Assembly: GCA_910579545.1 (NCBI GenBank)
Contig: CAJTVI010000045.1
Location: forward strand, 1 to 14,622
DNA: 14,622 bases
Direction of reading: 5' to 3'
Source of the DNA: an uncultured Oscillospiraceae bacterium
Lineage (GTDB): Bacteria > Bacillota > Clostridia > Oscillospirales > Ruminococcaceae
Of the stretch, positions 6,896-14,315 are shown piece by piece. A program made the position numbers and the translations under genes. Position 1 is the stretch's first letter. Each line of letters opens with the position of its first letter. The notes under the pieces are model-generated. The model saw nothing but the letters and a program-made list of their open reading frames with translations, did no database searches and was not told the DNA's origin.

Positions 6896-6939
6896 AAAAA
6901 GGGAGCCGGCGGCTGTAAAAAACCGCCGGCTTCTTTTTT
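6896..6939 (-). terminator. Intrinsic terminator of the flagellin-modification operon
   Basis: The stem GCCGGCGG (6905-6912) pairs with CCGCCGGC (6923-6930) and is extended by flanking A/T and wobble pairs. On the minus strand it is followed by CCCTTTTTATTTTT, a good U-run, and it lies 57 bases past the methyltransferase stop. A T-rich tract on the other side would let it act in both directions. Confidence 0.85.
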
Positions 6940-6996
6940 ACAGGGTAAAGGCCGTTTTGAAAAAAAGGCCGCGGGCTCAGCTGCTGCCGGCCATGG

Positions 6997-7884
6997 TCAA
7001 GCCTTGGTTAAAATCAGTTCCATCGAGCCGTTGTACCGGCTGCTCACCTGATACTCCCGCACCGCAAAGCCGCATTGTTCGGCCAGCGCGCGCAGGCCGT
7101 CAAAATTAAAATAGCTGATGTGGTACGGCTCCAGCCACATGGGGTCGCGGAATTTCAGCATCCGGGTAAAGCTGCCCTCAAAATTCGGCGTGGAAAGCCA
7201 GAGCGCACCGTCATCCGCCAGCAGGCTGTGCGCGCTGCGCAGCGCCCGCTCCGGGTCGGTAACATGCTCGATCACGTCCCCCATAATGACGACCGAGTAT
7301 TTTTTATCCGGGTGGTAATCCAAAAAGTCGCCGTTCCAGATGGGGATCTGCAAAATATCCGCCACCTCCTGCGCCGACTGCTGCACGATCTCCACGGCGT
7401 CCGGCTTATAGCCCATCTCCAGCGCCACGGCCAGCAGGCAGCCCTCCCCGATGCCCACCTCCAAAAGGTCCCTGCCGCTTGTATACCCGCGCAGCCTGTT
7501 GAGGATCGTGGACCAGATGGACAGGATGCTCGCATTTGAGGAACGGGCAGCGGCAAGCGCGCGGGATTTGTCCGGCTGCACCAGCGCCGGGTGCTCGGCC
7601 TGGGTCAGCAGCTCTTCGGGGTATTTCCATGTGTACAGGTTGCCGCAGCCGCCGCACTTCATCCAGAGCTTTGCGGGCAGGTGCGGGTATTCAAAATCAT
7701 TTATCCAATAGGCCAGCGCCCGGTAATAGGGCCTGCCCGCGCCGCCGCAGACCGGGCAGCGCTCAAACACGCGCTGCGGCGCGGGGCGGTAACGGTAGTC
7801 CGGGTGCGGCTTGCCCTCGCCGGAGAGAAACCCCGGCTGCTCCTCCAAAGCGCGGAGCGTCCATTCAAAGGACTCCTGCGGCAT
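6997..7884 (-). CDS. Zinc-ribbon class I SAM-dependent methyltransferase (catalytic part, 295 aa from first ATG)
   Basis: This is a SAM methyltransferase, probably acting on a sugar. Numbered from the ATG at 7884, a zinc-ribbon-like pair of Cys knuckles (C43-P-V-C46 and C77-G-G-C80) precedes a Rossmann domain with L-L-E-V-G-I-G-E-G (motif I, 140-148), D-A-V-E-I (162-166), G-D-V-I-E-H-V-T-D-P (202-211) and L-W-L-S-T-P-N (228-234). This plan is common in polysaccharide and nucleotide-sugar C- or O-methyltransferases. The ATG at 7884 has no good ribosome site. The same frame stays open with coding-like codons for another 96 codons upstream, to a TAA at 8173-8175, with no ATG, GTG or TTG start in between. 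The true gene therefore probably began at 8349 and is interrupted (see the 6997-8349 entry). It is last in the flagellin-modification operon. Confidence 0.8.
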   Translation of the reverse strand: MPQESFEWTLRALEEQPGFLSGEGKPHPDYRYRPAPQRVFERCPVCGGAGRPYYRALAYWINDFEYPHLPAKLWMKCGGCGNLYTWKYPEELLTQAEHPALVQPDKSRALAAARSSNASILSIWSTILNRLRGYTSGRDLLEVGIGEGCLLAVALEMGYKPDAVEIVQQSAQEVADILQIPIWNGDFLDYHPDKKYSVVIMGDVIEHVTDPERALRSAHSLLADDGALWLSTPNFEGSFTRMLKFRDPMWLEPYHISYFNFDGLRALAEQCGFAVREYQVSSRYNGSMELILTKA

Positions 7885-8172
7885 CGAAACAGCAGCCTTA
7901 TCGCACAGTTCAAAAATCAGCTGGTAGATGGCCGCGCAGGCGTGCGGGGCCTCGGCGCAAAAAGCAAACAGCGGCTGAGCCTGCTCTTTGGAAAGATAGG
8001 CATCCTGCCGGATCGCCTCGATAAGCTGGATCGCCAGCGCTTCGGCCAGAGAGAGGCCGCTTTCTGCAAGCTGGCGGGTACACGCTATATCCCATGCGCT
8101 GCCGCCCTTTATCTGCCCGGCAAGACGCCGGAATGCGGCGGCCGCGTCCTGTGAGGGCTGCGGCGGGATGTT

Positions 8173-8349
8173 TTACGGCTGGCCGCTGTTTGCCGCCAAA
8201 TGGGTGCACAGCGCCTGCAGGCCGGCAGCGATATCCGCCCGCATCTGCTGGTCTTCCGGGTGCGCGGAAAAATATTCCGCGCCCTCCCGCACAGTTTCAA
8301 ACAAGCCCCACATCCGGGTCAAAACATCAAGCTTTTTCTGATCTGCCAT
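8173..8349 (-). CDS. 58-residue N-terminal helical module, apparently cut off by TAA
   Basis: The ATG at 8349 (M-A-D-Q-K-K-L-D-V-L) follows GCAGGTG and lies 20 bases after the FkbM stop; a GTG at 8358 in the same frame is less likely. The product is short, helical and charged. It resembles the first 53 residues of the FkbM protein upstream: both have D-(V/I)-L near the start and end in L-x-A-x-x-G-Q-P. It is either the N-terminal domain of the split methyltransferase or a small stand-alone protein. I recognise no known function. Confidence 0.55.
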   Translation of the reverse strand: MADQKKLDVLTRMWGLFETVREGAEYFSAHPEDQQMRADIAAGLQALCTHLAANSGQP

Positions 8350-8369
8350 ATCACGCACCTGCTTTTTTG

Positions 8370-9596
8370 TTATGTAGGCCGCTGCTCTTCCCTCGGGCGG
8401 CAGAGCAGTACAAACTCGGTGGGGATCAGGTTGCCGCCGTAATGCCGCAGGTAAAACTCATAATCCGGGTACATGCTCTCGATCAGGGCCGGGATGCGCC
8501 AGAGGTCGTCGTACCCATGGTAGACGCAGATGGCCAGCTTGGGGTGCTGCTCGGAGATGATCTTTTCACAGCCCAGCAGGGTATCCCATTCCGCCCCCTC
8601 GATGTCCATCTTTAAAAAGGTGACCGGCTCCGGGAGGTCCTCGTCCAGCGGCACGGTCTCGATGCGCTGGCCGGCGTCCCTGTCCGCGGTGAGCTGGTTG
8701 GCCGAGGCGTCGCTGGCCGAGCGGCTCAAAAACAGTTCGCCATGCTGAGCGCCCGCCCCCTTGTTGCGGATCACCACATCGTGCAGGCCCAGCTTATCCA
8801 TATTAGCCCGCATGGTTTCGCAGACGTCCGGCGAGACCTCGTAGGCATAGATCCGCTTGTAGCCGGAGCCGTAAACCTGCACATACTGCGCGATGGAATC
8901 CCCCACATACGCGCCCACATCCACCAGTACGTCCCCCTGGTTGTTTGGGAAGATGTCCGGCTCCCAGTAGTCAAAAAAGATGGATTTGACCTTTTTGGGA
9001 TAATCAAGGTCCAGCAGGGCCCAGTTGATCAGGATGGCCGAGAGGGTGCGCTTGGAGAGGTAGTCGTCCAGCCGGCGGTAGAGCCACAAAAAGTCGCAGC
9101 TGTGCCGCTTGAGCACCGCCGCCCGGCGTTGGAGGGTGTCGTAATCGCCCGTTTCGGGGTGCAGGCTGCCCCAGAGGGGGAAGCGCTCAAAATACTGCAC
9201 AAAGCTCTGATATGCGGCCTTGCCGTCCGGCGTCTTTTTCCATTCATTCAGGGTATCCTTCATCTTTCGGCAGAGCACTGCCTCCGAGTTTTGCCAAATA
9301 TACTGCATCAGATTTAAAAATTCGCGGTCGAACGCGTTGGCCGGCTCGAACGGGTCGGCCAGCTGCTCTACAATGCGGTAGGCTGCGCTCAGCCACTCGG
9401 CATCGGTAAGGGCGTCGGCGTTGATCCGCTGGGCCAGCGGCTGCCCCAGCGCCGCGTCCAGCTGGCGGGTCACCGCCTGCCGGCCCTCGGCCACCGCCTG
9501 CGCCGTCGCCGCGTCCTGCCGGCTTTGCAAAAGGGCAAGGCCCTCGCCAATAATTCCCAGCAGTTCCAAAATATCGCTGATCTGTTCTTTTTGCAT
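8370..9596 (-). CDS. FkbM-family methyltransferase with N-terminal helical domain (408 aa)
   Basis: This SAM-dependent O-methyltransferase probably methylates a sugar on flagellin or on a glycan intermediate. Residues 1-53 are a helical module shared with the next gene, and 54-200 are a helical linker. The FkbM core (about 205-390) shows V-L-V-D-V-G-A-Y-V-G-D at 223-233 (SAM motif I), Y-A-Y-E-V-S-P at 250-256, F-L-K-M-D-I-E-G-A-E-W at 327-337 and C-V-Y-H-G-Y-D-D-L-W-R-I-P at 357-369, all typical of the family. The ATG at 9596 follows GGAGG. Only 14 bases separate it from the glycosyltransferase stop, so the two are co-transcribed. FkbM proteins are known in flagellin glycosylation loci of other Clostridia, which supports the role. 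The exact acceptor is unknown. Confidence 0.9.
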   Translation of the reverse strand: MQKEQISDILELLGIIGEGLALLQSRQDAATAQAVAEGRQAVTRQLDAALGQPLAQRINADALTDAEWLSAAYRIVEQLADPFEPANAFDREFLNLMQYIWQNSEAVLCRKMKDTLNEWKKTPDGKAAYQSFVQYFERFPLWGSLHPETGDYDTLQRRAAVLKRHSCDFLWLYRRLDDYLSKRTLSAILINWALLDLDYPKKVKSIFFDYWEPDIFPNNQGDVLVDVGAYVGDSIAQYVQVYGSGYKRIYAYEVSPDVCETMRANMDKLGLHDVVIRNKGAGAQHGELFLSRSASDASANQLTADRDAGQRIETVPLDEDLPEPVTFLKMDIEGAEWDTLLGCEKIISEQHPKLAICVYHGYDDLWRIPALIESMYPDYEFYLRHYGGNLIPTEFVLLCRPREEQRPT

Positions 9597-9610
9597 GGCC
9601 GCTTCCTCCC

Positions 9611-11839
9611 TTACTGCACCGGCAGGCCGGGCGTGGTTTCAATGATCCAGGCCACCTGCTTGTAGGCCGGGCTCTCCCGGATGGCCGTTACGGCGGGGTC
9701 GTCCGGGCTGTAAGCCGCCAAAATTGCCCGGATTCTTTCGGCCAGCGCCAGCAGTTCGGGGCTGGCCTTGGGGCGGGCGTCCTCCAAAAAGCGGTCCAGC
9801 AAAAACTGCACGATCTCCTTTTGGCCGGGGCAGGCGGCAAGCCCCCTGCGCAAAAGGGCAAGGTACTCCTGCGGCTGGCCGGCGTCCAGCGCCTTCAGCG
9901 CCCAGGCGCAGTACAAGCCCCAGCGATGCATGGGCGGCAGCAGGGCGGCGTTTTGCTCTGTCATTAATTGCGGTTCATAAAGCGATGGCAGAATCGCTGT
10001 TTCTACTCGCGCAAAGGTGCGCAGCAACGCAAGGCCGGTTTCCGGCGTGTCTTCCGGCTTTTCGTTTTGCCGGTCCTCCTTCTTAGGCTTTGCCGGGCAG
10101 GCAAATCGGCTTACAGGCGCATTGTTTTTGCCCAGGCTCCAGTCAAAGCTGCGAAGGGCGGCCAAGGTGAGCGCCTGTGCCCAATAGGAGTTTTGCAGGC
10201 AATCAAATCCTGCATTCTCCGGTATCGACAGCGCCAGTTTCCGGGCCGTATTGCCATCGTGCGTCAGCTTTGCCGCCAGGCCGTCCAGCACCTCGATGGG
10301 CAACGGCTTTTCCGCCAGCGGAAAAACGACCCCCGCCTTTAGCGCGTGTTCCAGCGCCTCGATGGGCAAAGCCTGCCAATCCTCCACCTTCAAAAGCCAT
10401 TCCCGCATCTCGGCGGGGTCGGCGCTCATCATGATCTTTGCCCCGCGGCCGGCTTCGCATTGGTCTGCCAGCGCGGCAAAGGCGGTGTAGGCGGGGCGGT
10501 GGTAGCCGTCATGTTCTTTTTCTTCGTTTCGATAGCCTATTGCAAACGCTGTAGCGGCAGTATCATTAAAAGCTGTGATGCGTATCAACTGCTTTTGCCC
10601 ATTGGCGTCCTTTAAGCAGATCTGCTCATAAAAGCTGGTCAGGACAGGCGCAACTTCCAGCATGGTTTCAGCGTGCAGCTGACTGAGCGCAACCGTAACA
10701 TTATGTATTTGATTTGCGTCAAGTTTTTCGCCGTTCAAATCTGTCAGGATCTCCAGGGCTTCTCTGCCCTGTCTGTTTTGCAGATAGGCATTGGCGAGGC
10801 CAATCAGAACAGTGCGTTCAGTGATAACATCAGCTGCACGAAGACTTCCTGCAATCAACTCACGCTCTATCAAAGAAGATGGCGATGCTTTGTGGTAGGC
10901 GCTCAGTCCTTGTCGATAGCCCTCACCATATTGTATCGCCTTATTCCACTCTTTTGCATCGTAAGCAGCCATAAAGGCAGTGTAATTCATATCCACAAGG
11001 GCAAAGATGGAACCGGGAAATACCTGCGCAGCGAGCGCAAGCCATTCATCCAGTTCGGGCATCTCCCGCACACGGGCAAATTCTACTGCATGGCTCAGGA
11101 GCACTGGCCCATAGCCTGCCCATTGCCCTTTCTTTTGCTGCACCAGTTCTACGCCTGTTCGTATATAGTGAATCAAATCCGCATCCGCACCGCCGCTCTC
11201 AACGCATTGCAGCAAGGTGCGCAGATCTTCTGGTGTTTCTGCCAGCTTTTGGCGCAGTAATGTCATGTTGCGTTTGGCCTTATCCTTACGGGCCTTCGGG
11301 TCTTCAAGAATATACCCATCATGGTGCAGGATGGTATGCAGCAACCGCTCGGCTGGTTCCCGATAGGGCCATGATTCGTGAATTTTGCCAAGATAGCGAT
11401 ACCCCGCCGACATGCGCGTCAGACGCAGCGCTCGAAAATTACTGTACAGATCACTCTGTTCCAGTTCTGGCGAGGAGTAATTGCGCTGGATCACAAATGC
11501 AAAATCGCTTCTTTTTTTGCTGTTCAGAAATGCCACGAGTTCGGATATATCAGCGTCCAGCCATTCATCGCAATCGATGGTCAGATACCATTTTCCGCGG
11601 CAGCGATCCATCACCGCATTGCGGGCGGCAGCAAAATCGCCGATCCACTCAAAATCAAATACCTCGTCGGCATATTGTTCGGCAATCGCGCGGCTGCCGT
11701 CCTCTGCGCCGGTGTCAGCCATCACCAATTCGCAGGAGATGGCCTTTCGAAGCGGCTCCAAAGATTTCAGGCAGCGCTCTAAGCAGCGTTCTTCATTTTT
11801 GAAGATCATGCCAATAGACAGCAGCGGGGCGGTTTTCAT
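9611..11839 (-). CDS. GT2 glycosyltransferase with long helical (TPR-like) C-terminus, likely flagellin glycosyltransferase (742 aa)
   Basis: The N-terminal GT-A domain (about 5-230) transfers a sugar from a nucleotide sugar. Hallmarks are L-S-I-G-M-I-F-K-N-E-E at 7-17, A-D-T-G-A-E-D-G-S at 41-49, F-A-A-A-R-N at 69-74 and the metal-binding D-C-D-E-W at 89-93. The remaining 500 residues are helical with TPR-like spacing and may hold the protein acceptor. I chose the ATG at 11839 (M-K-T-A-P-L-L) because AGGAG lies 8 bases before it; the in-frame ATG at 11854 lacks a ribosome site. The gene follows the flagellin gene on the same strand and is followed by two methyltransferases, which suggests O-glycosylation of flagellin. 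Base composition changes within the gene: roughly 10500-11850 is clearly less GC-rich than the 3' part (9611-10500). I see no promoter of its own, so it may depend on readthrough from flagellin. Confidence 0.88.
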   Translation of the reverse strand: MKTAPLLSIGMIFKNEERCLERCLKSLEPLRKAISCELVMADTGAEDGSRAIAEQYADEVFDFEWIGDFAAARNAVMDRCRGKWYLTIDCDEWLDADISELVAFLNSKKRSDFAFVIQRNYSSPELEQSDLYSNFRALRLTRMSAGYRYLGKIHESWPYREPAERLLHTILHHDGYILEDPKARKDKAKRNMTLLRQKLAETPEDLRTLLQCVESGGADADLIHYIRTGVELVQQKKGQWAGYGPVLLSHAVEFARVREMPELDEWLALAAQVFPGSIFALVDMNYTAFMAAYDAKEWNKAIQYGEGYRQGLSAYHKASPSSLIERELIAGSLRAADVITERTVLIGLANAYLQNRQGREALEILTDLNGEKLDANQIHNVTVALSQLHAETMLEVAPVLTSFYEQICLKDANGQKQLIRITAFNDTAATAFAIGYRNEEKEHDGYHRPAYTAFAALADQCEAGRGAKIMMSADPAEMREWLLKVEDWQALPIEALEHALKAGVVFPLAEKPLPIEVLDGLAAKLTHDGNTARKLALSIPENAGFDCLQNSYWAQALTLAALRSFDWSLGKNNAPVSRFACPAKPKKEDRQNEKPEDTPETGLALLRTFARVETAILPSLYEPQLMTEQNAALLPPMHRWGLYCAWALKALDAGQPQEYLALLRRGLAACPGQKEIVQFLLDRFLEDARPKASPELLALAERIRAILAAYSPDDPAVTAIRESPAYKQVAWIIETTPGLPVQ

Positions 11840-11878
11840 GTCGCTTCTCCTCATTTCACAGTTCTTATCTCAAGCGGA

Positions 11879-11908
11879 AAGGGCCGCGGGCATCCGCCCG
11901 CGGCCCTT
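11879..11908 (-). terminator. Strong hairpin after the flagellin gene, partial terminator
   Basis: A perfect 13-bp stem (AAGGGCCGCGGGC at 11879-11891 against 11896-11908) with a 4-base loop lies 44 bases past the flagellin stop. On the minus strand the U-run is short (CCCTTTCC). It may let some transcripts continue into the glycosyltransferase gene, giving high flagellin and low enzyme levels. On the plus strand it is followed by a looser T-rich stretch. Confidence 0.75.
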
Positions 11909-11952
11909 CGGTGCGCGTTTTGTTATGTTTCCATTCGGCAGGAAAGATCGAA

Positions 11953-14067
11953 TTACTGCAGCAGCTGCAGCACGCTCTGGGGCTGCTGGTTGGCCTGAGC
12001 GAGCATGGCCTGCGCGGACTGCACCAGAACATTCATCTTGGTGTAGTTCATCATTTCCTTGGCCATGTCGGTGTCGCGGATGCGGCTGTTGGCGGCCGAC
12101 AGGTTCTCGGCGGCAACATCCAGGTTGTTGATGGTGTGCTCGAGGCGGTTCTGCAGAGCGCCCATGCCCGCACGCGCGGTAGACACATCGTTGATGGCAT
12201 CCTTGATTTTGTTGATGGCGTTGCTCGCATTCGCCTCGGTTGTGATATCCAAGCCGTTCAGGCCCAGGCCTTTGGCGCTCATATCCTCAACCGCAACGGT
12301 CATTTTGTTGAAGTCGTCAGCAGTATCACCAATCTGCAGGGTCAGGCCGCCGTCATCAACAGTCTTGGCATTGTAAGCCGCGTCGCCAAACTCCAGGTCG
12401 TCCTTCGTTTTCTTTTCAATGGTGATCTTGCCGGCGGTCGAGTCAACGGTAACATTGTAAGTGCTGTCCAGCTTGGCTTTCAGGTTGTTGAGCGTCTCGA
12501 TAGCAGTATCACCGATCTTAACAGTGCCGTCAGCGCCGTCACTGGTGAAGGTGTAGGTCGTGTCGTCCAGTTTCAGAGTGTTCCCATCCGAAACATTGAT
12601 GAAATCCTCGCCCTTCTTTGCCAAGGTGATCTCCGCTTTCGCGTTAGCAGCTGTCTGAACCTGCGTAAAGGCTTTCTTCAGCTGGTCTGCGGTGAATTTG
12701 CCGTACTCATTGGTCGTTGTGTTGAGCTGCTCCTCGATCTCGATGGTAGCGGTGTCACCGCCACGGCCAACGTTGAAGGTGTACGCTTCTCCATCTGCGT
12801 TCTTGATCTCGACATTGCAGTGGGACATCTGCTCCGTTACGCTCTTCAAAATGTCCGCTTCCGAGGTAAGGCCCTTGTAGCCAATGGTAACGGTACCAGT
12901 GGTCGCTGCGGGCGGAACCGTCGCTTCGGCGGTGCTGCTGAACTTGAAGGTCGTGTTGCCGATTTTCAAATCGCCGCGCTCAATGATGGCTTTGGTCAGA
13001 GTCAACTGTGCGCCGGAACGTACAGCGCTGCTGGCAACCTGGCCATCGGTAATGTCCACGACATGGCAGTCAACACGGTTTGTACCGGTTTTGCTGTCTA
13101 CACCAACACTTACAGTGCCCGCCGGGTTAAAATCAGCCTTGGGTTTGCCGCCGTCATCATTCTTTCCAACAAGGGCATTGCCATCCTTCTGGCCCAAATA
13201 AGCAAAGGTCAGCTTGGAATCAGCTGCCGTAACGCTGAAGACGTTGCCGTCAATAACAGCAACCTTGCCATTAAACAGCCCTGCCAGATCCCCGCCATCA
13301 TATTCCTGCGCAGTGGTAACGCTGGACGCCTGTGTCAGCGAAATAGTGGCAGCCGTCTGGAAAGCATCTGTGCCGGCCGAGGTGGCATAGAACGAAACCG
13401 TTTTGCCGCCGATATTGCCGAGAGTAACGGTGTAGGACTGATCATTGGCGGTATCCGCATCCAGCTTGATCGTGAAGTCCTCAAGGTTAATGGCGAAGCC
13501 GGGCTCTTTGCTCGGTTTCAGGCCTTCAGGATTCGTGTGGCCGCTAATAGTTGTTACGGGCAGGCCAGCGGACAGGCCGTTCAAAGTGGTATTGCTGAGC
13601 GCATCAGCGGTGGTGATGGTCTTGAGGGAATTGTTCGCGGCCAAGGTGCCGTCCAGCAGCTTCGCGCCGTTGAAGTTGGCGCTCTTGGAAATGCGGTCGA
13701 TTTCAGAAAGCAACTGATCGACCTCGCTCTGCAGCGCATTGCGCTCGGTGCTGGTGTAGGTGCCGTTGGCCGACTTGGTGGCAAGCTCCACCATGCGGTT
13801 GAGCATGTCGTGCACTTCGTTCAGGTTGCCCTCGGCGGTCTGGATCAGGCTGATGCCGTCCTGCGCGTTGGCGCTGGCGGTCTCAAGGCCAGTGATCTGG
13901 GCCTTCATCTTCTCGCTGATGGCGAGGCCGGCGGCGTCGTCGCCCGCGCGGTTGATCCGGTAACCAGAAGCCAGCTTCTCCAGGCTCTTGGCCACGGCGC
14001 TGTTGTTCATGCCCAGCTGACGATAGGCGTTGATCGCCATCGTATTGGTGCGTACTACCATACCCAT
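11953..14067 (-). CDS. fliC: Flagellin with large variable central domain (704 aa)
   Basis: This is the main subunit of the flagellar filament, exported by the flagellar type III system. The N-terminal D0/D1 (1-150) shows T-N-T-M-A-I-N-A, L-A-S-G-Y-R-I-N-R-A-G-D-D-A-A-G-L-A-I at 32-50 and L-N-R-M-V-E-L-A-T-K-S-A-N-G at 89-102. The C-terminal D1/D0 (about 591-704) shows N-R-L-E-H-T-I-N-N-L at 50-59 of that segment and a coiled end rich in Gln and Ala. The centre (about 155-590) is Thr/Ser/Asp-rich, offers many O-glycosylation sites and contains an internal duplication (355-422 and 480-541). Most clostridial flagellins are near 280-400 residues, so this one is large. Two cysteines (334, 417) are unusual for a flagellin. 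The ATG at 14067 has GGAGGT 8 bases upstream. Codon and GC use in the centre differ from the housekeeping-like left block. Confidence 0.97.
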   Translation of the reverse strand: MGMVVRTNTMAINAYRQLGMNNSAVAKSLEKLASGYRINRAGDDAAGLAISEKMKAQITGLETASANAQDGISLIQTAEGNLNEVHDMLNRMVELATKSANGTYTSTERNALQSEVDQLLSEIDRISKSANFNGAKLLDGTLAANNSLKTITTADALSNTTLNGLSAGLPVTTISGHTNPEGLKPSKEPGFAINLEDFTIKLDADTANDQSYTVTLGNIGGKTVSFYATSAGTDAFQTAATISLTQASSVTTAQEYDGGDLAGLFNGKVAVIDGNVFSVTAADSKLTFAYLGQKDGNALVGKNDDGGKPKADFNPAGTVSVGVDSKTGTNRVDCHVVDITDGQVASSAVRSGAQLTLTKAIIERGDLKIGNTTFKFSSTAEATVPPAATTGTVTIGYKGLTSEADILKSVTEQMSHCNVEIKNADGEAYTFNVGRGGDTATIEIEEQLNTTTNEYGKFTADQLKKAFTQVQTAANAKAEITLAKKGEDFINVSDGNTLKLDDTTYTFTSDGADGTVKIGDTAIETLNNLKAKLDSTYNVTVDSTAGKITIEKKTKDDLEFGDAAYNAKTVDDGGLTLQIGDTADDFNKMTVAVEDMSAKGLGLNGLDITTEANASNAINKIKDAINDVSTARAGMGALQNRLEHTINNLDVAAENLSAANSRIRDTDMAKEMMNYTKMNVLVQSAQAMLAQANQQPQSVLQLLQ

Positions 14068-14075
14068 AGTATTTT

Positions 14076-14081
14076 ACCTCC
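14076..14081 (-). promoter_or_regulatory. Strong ribosome site of flagellin, possible second CsrA contact
   Basis: The minus strand reads ATGGAGGTAAAATACT before ATG. The GGA within the ribosome site is the type of sequence CsrA covers in the Bacillus hag leader, and a hairpin with a second GGA lies about 50 bases upstream. Confidence 0.6.
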
Positions 14082-14125
14082 ATGTAATCGCGGCCGCGGG
14101 AACCCTCATTTTTGGCGGTTCCCTT

Positions 14126-14144
14126 GGGGCGCATCCTCCGCCCC
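14126..14144 (-). promoter_or_regulatory. Leader hairpin with AGGATG loop, candidate CsrA-binding site
   Basis: On the minus strand GGGGCG and CGCCCC form a 6-bp stem around the loop GAGGATG. The loop fits the ARGGAUG core of the known CsrA consensus, with GGA exposed in the loop as is usual. It lies about 60 bases upstream of the flagellin start. A second leader hairpin (GGGAACC at 14098-14104 with GGTTCCC at 14117-14123) lies between it and the ribosome site. I see no csrA or fliW gene in the window. Confidence 0.5.
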
Positions 14145-14176
14145 GCAACGGCCTCTTGCACAGGGGCTTTTAAAAA

Positions 14177-14206
14177 ATAATCCTGCCACCGCAAAAATTT
14201 TGCCAA
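14177..14206 (-). promoter_or_regulatory. Weak candidate promoter for flagellin
   Basis: On the minus strand TTGGCA (14201-14206) and GATTAT (14177-14182) are 18 bases apart, a sigma-A-like pair with a poor -10. I found no sigma-28 type TAAA...GCCGATAA box in the 14068-14520 region, so the real flagellin promoter remains uncertain. Confidence 0.25.
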
Positions 14207-14216
14207 ACTCCGCCCT

Positions 14217-14270
14217 GGCGGGCGGTTTTTCGCTTATCTTTTCCCTTTGGAAAAACCAAAACCGCCCGCC
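14217..14270. repeat. 13-bp perfect inverted repeat upstream of flagellin
   Basis: GGCGGGCGGTTTT (14217-14229) and AAAACCGCCCGCC (14258-14270) flank a 28-base spacer. The left part (14217-14250) recurs at 14398-14431 with 29 of 34 bases identical, and CCAAAACCGCCCGCC recurs at 14358-14372. No gene is supported between 14145 and 14420; this stretch appears to be built from diverged repeats. Confidence 0.75.
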
Positions 14271-14315
14271 GGGGCGCCTGTTTTGCCCCGCTTTGCCGGG
14301 GCCGGCGGATGGGGG

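Larger units (their letters stand above)
6997..8349 (-). pseudogene. Likely single methyltransferase gene split by an in-frame TAA
   Basis: From the ATG at 8349 to the stop at 6997 there is one frame of 451 codons, broken only by TAA at 8173-8175. Before it are 58 residues (M-A-D-Q...S-G-Q-P), after it 391 residues ending in the methyltransferase. The 96 codons between the TAA and the first downstream ATG (7885-8172) encode an Ala/Gln-rich helical stretch with normal codon use for this genome and contain no usual start codon. A nonsense mutation, a base-call error, or readthrough would all explain it. If the stop is real, the catalytic part may be poorly made. Confidence 0.6.

Noticed and set aside
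5472..7109. Plus-strand open frame of 545 codons across the GH2 gene and the G-rich repeats
   Set aside because: It is antisense to a clear GH2 enzyme, runs through noncoding repeats and ends inside the methyltransferase gene. Its His/Gly/Val-rich composition is typical of antisense to GC-rich genes.
8173..8175. Recoded stop (selenocysteine or pyrrolysine) in the methyltransferase
   Set aside because: The codon is TAA; selenocysteine uses TGA and pyrrolysine TAG. A mutation, sequencing error or plain readthrough is more likely.
11854..11854. Upstream ATG as the glycosyltransferase start
   Set aside because: It has no ribosome site, while the ATG five codons later at 11839 has AGGAG at ideal spacing and starts right before the conserved GT2 strand.
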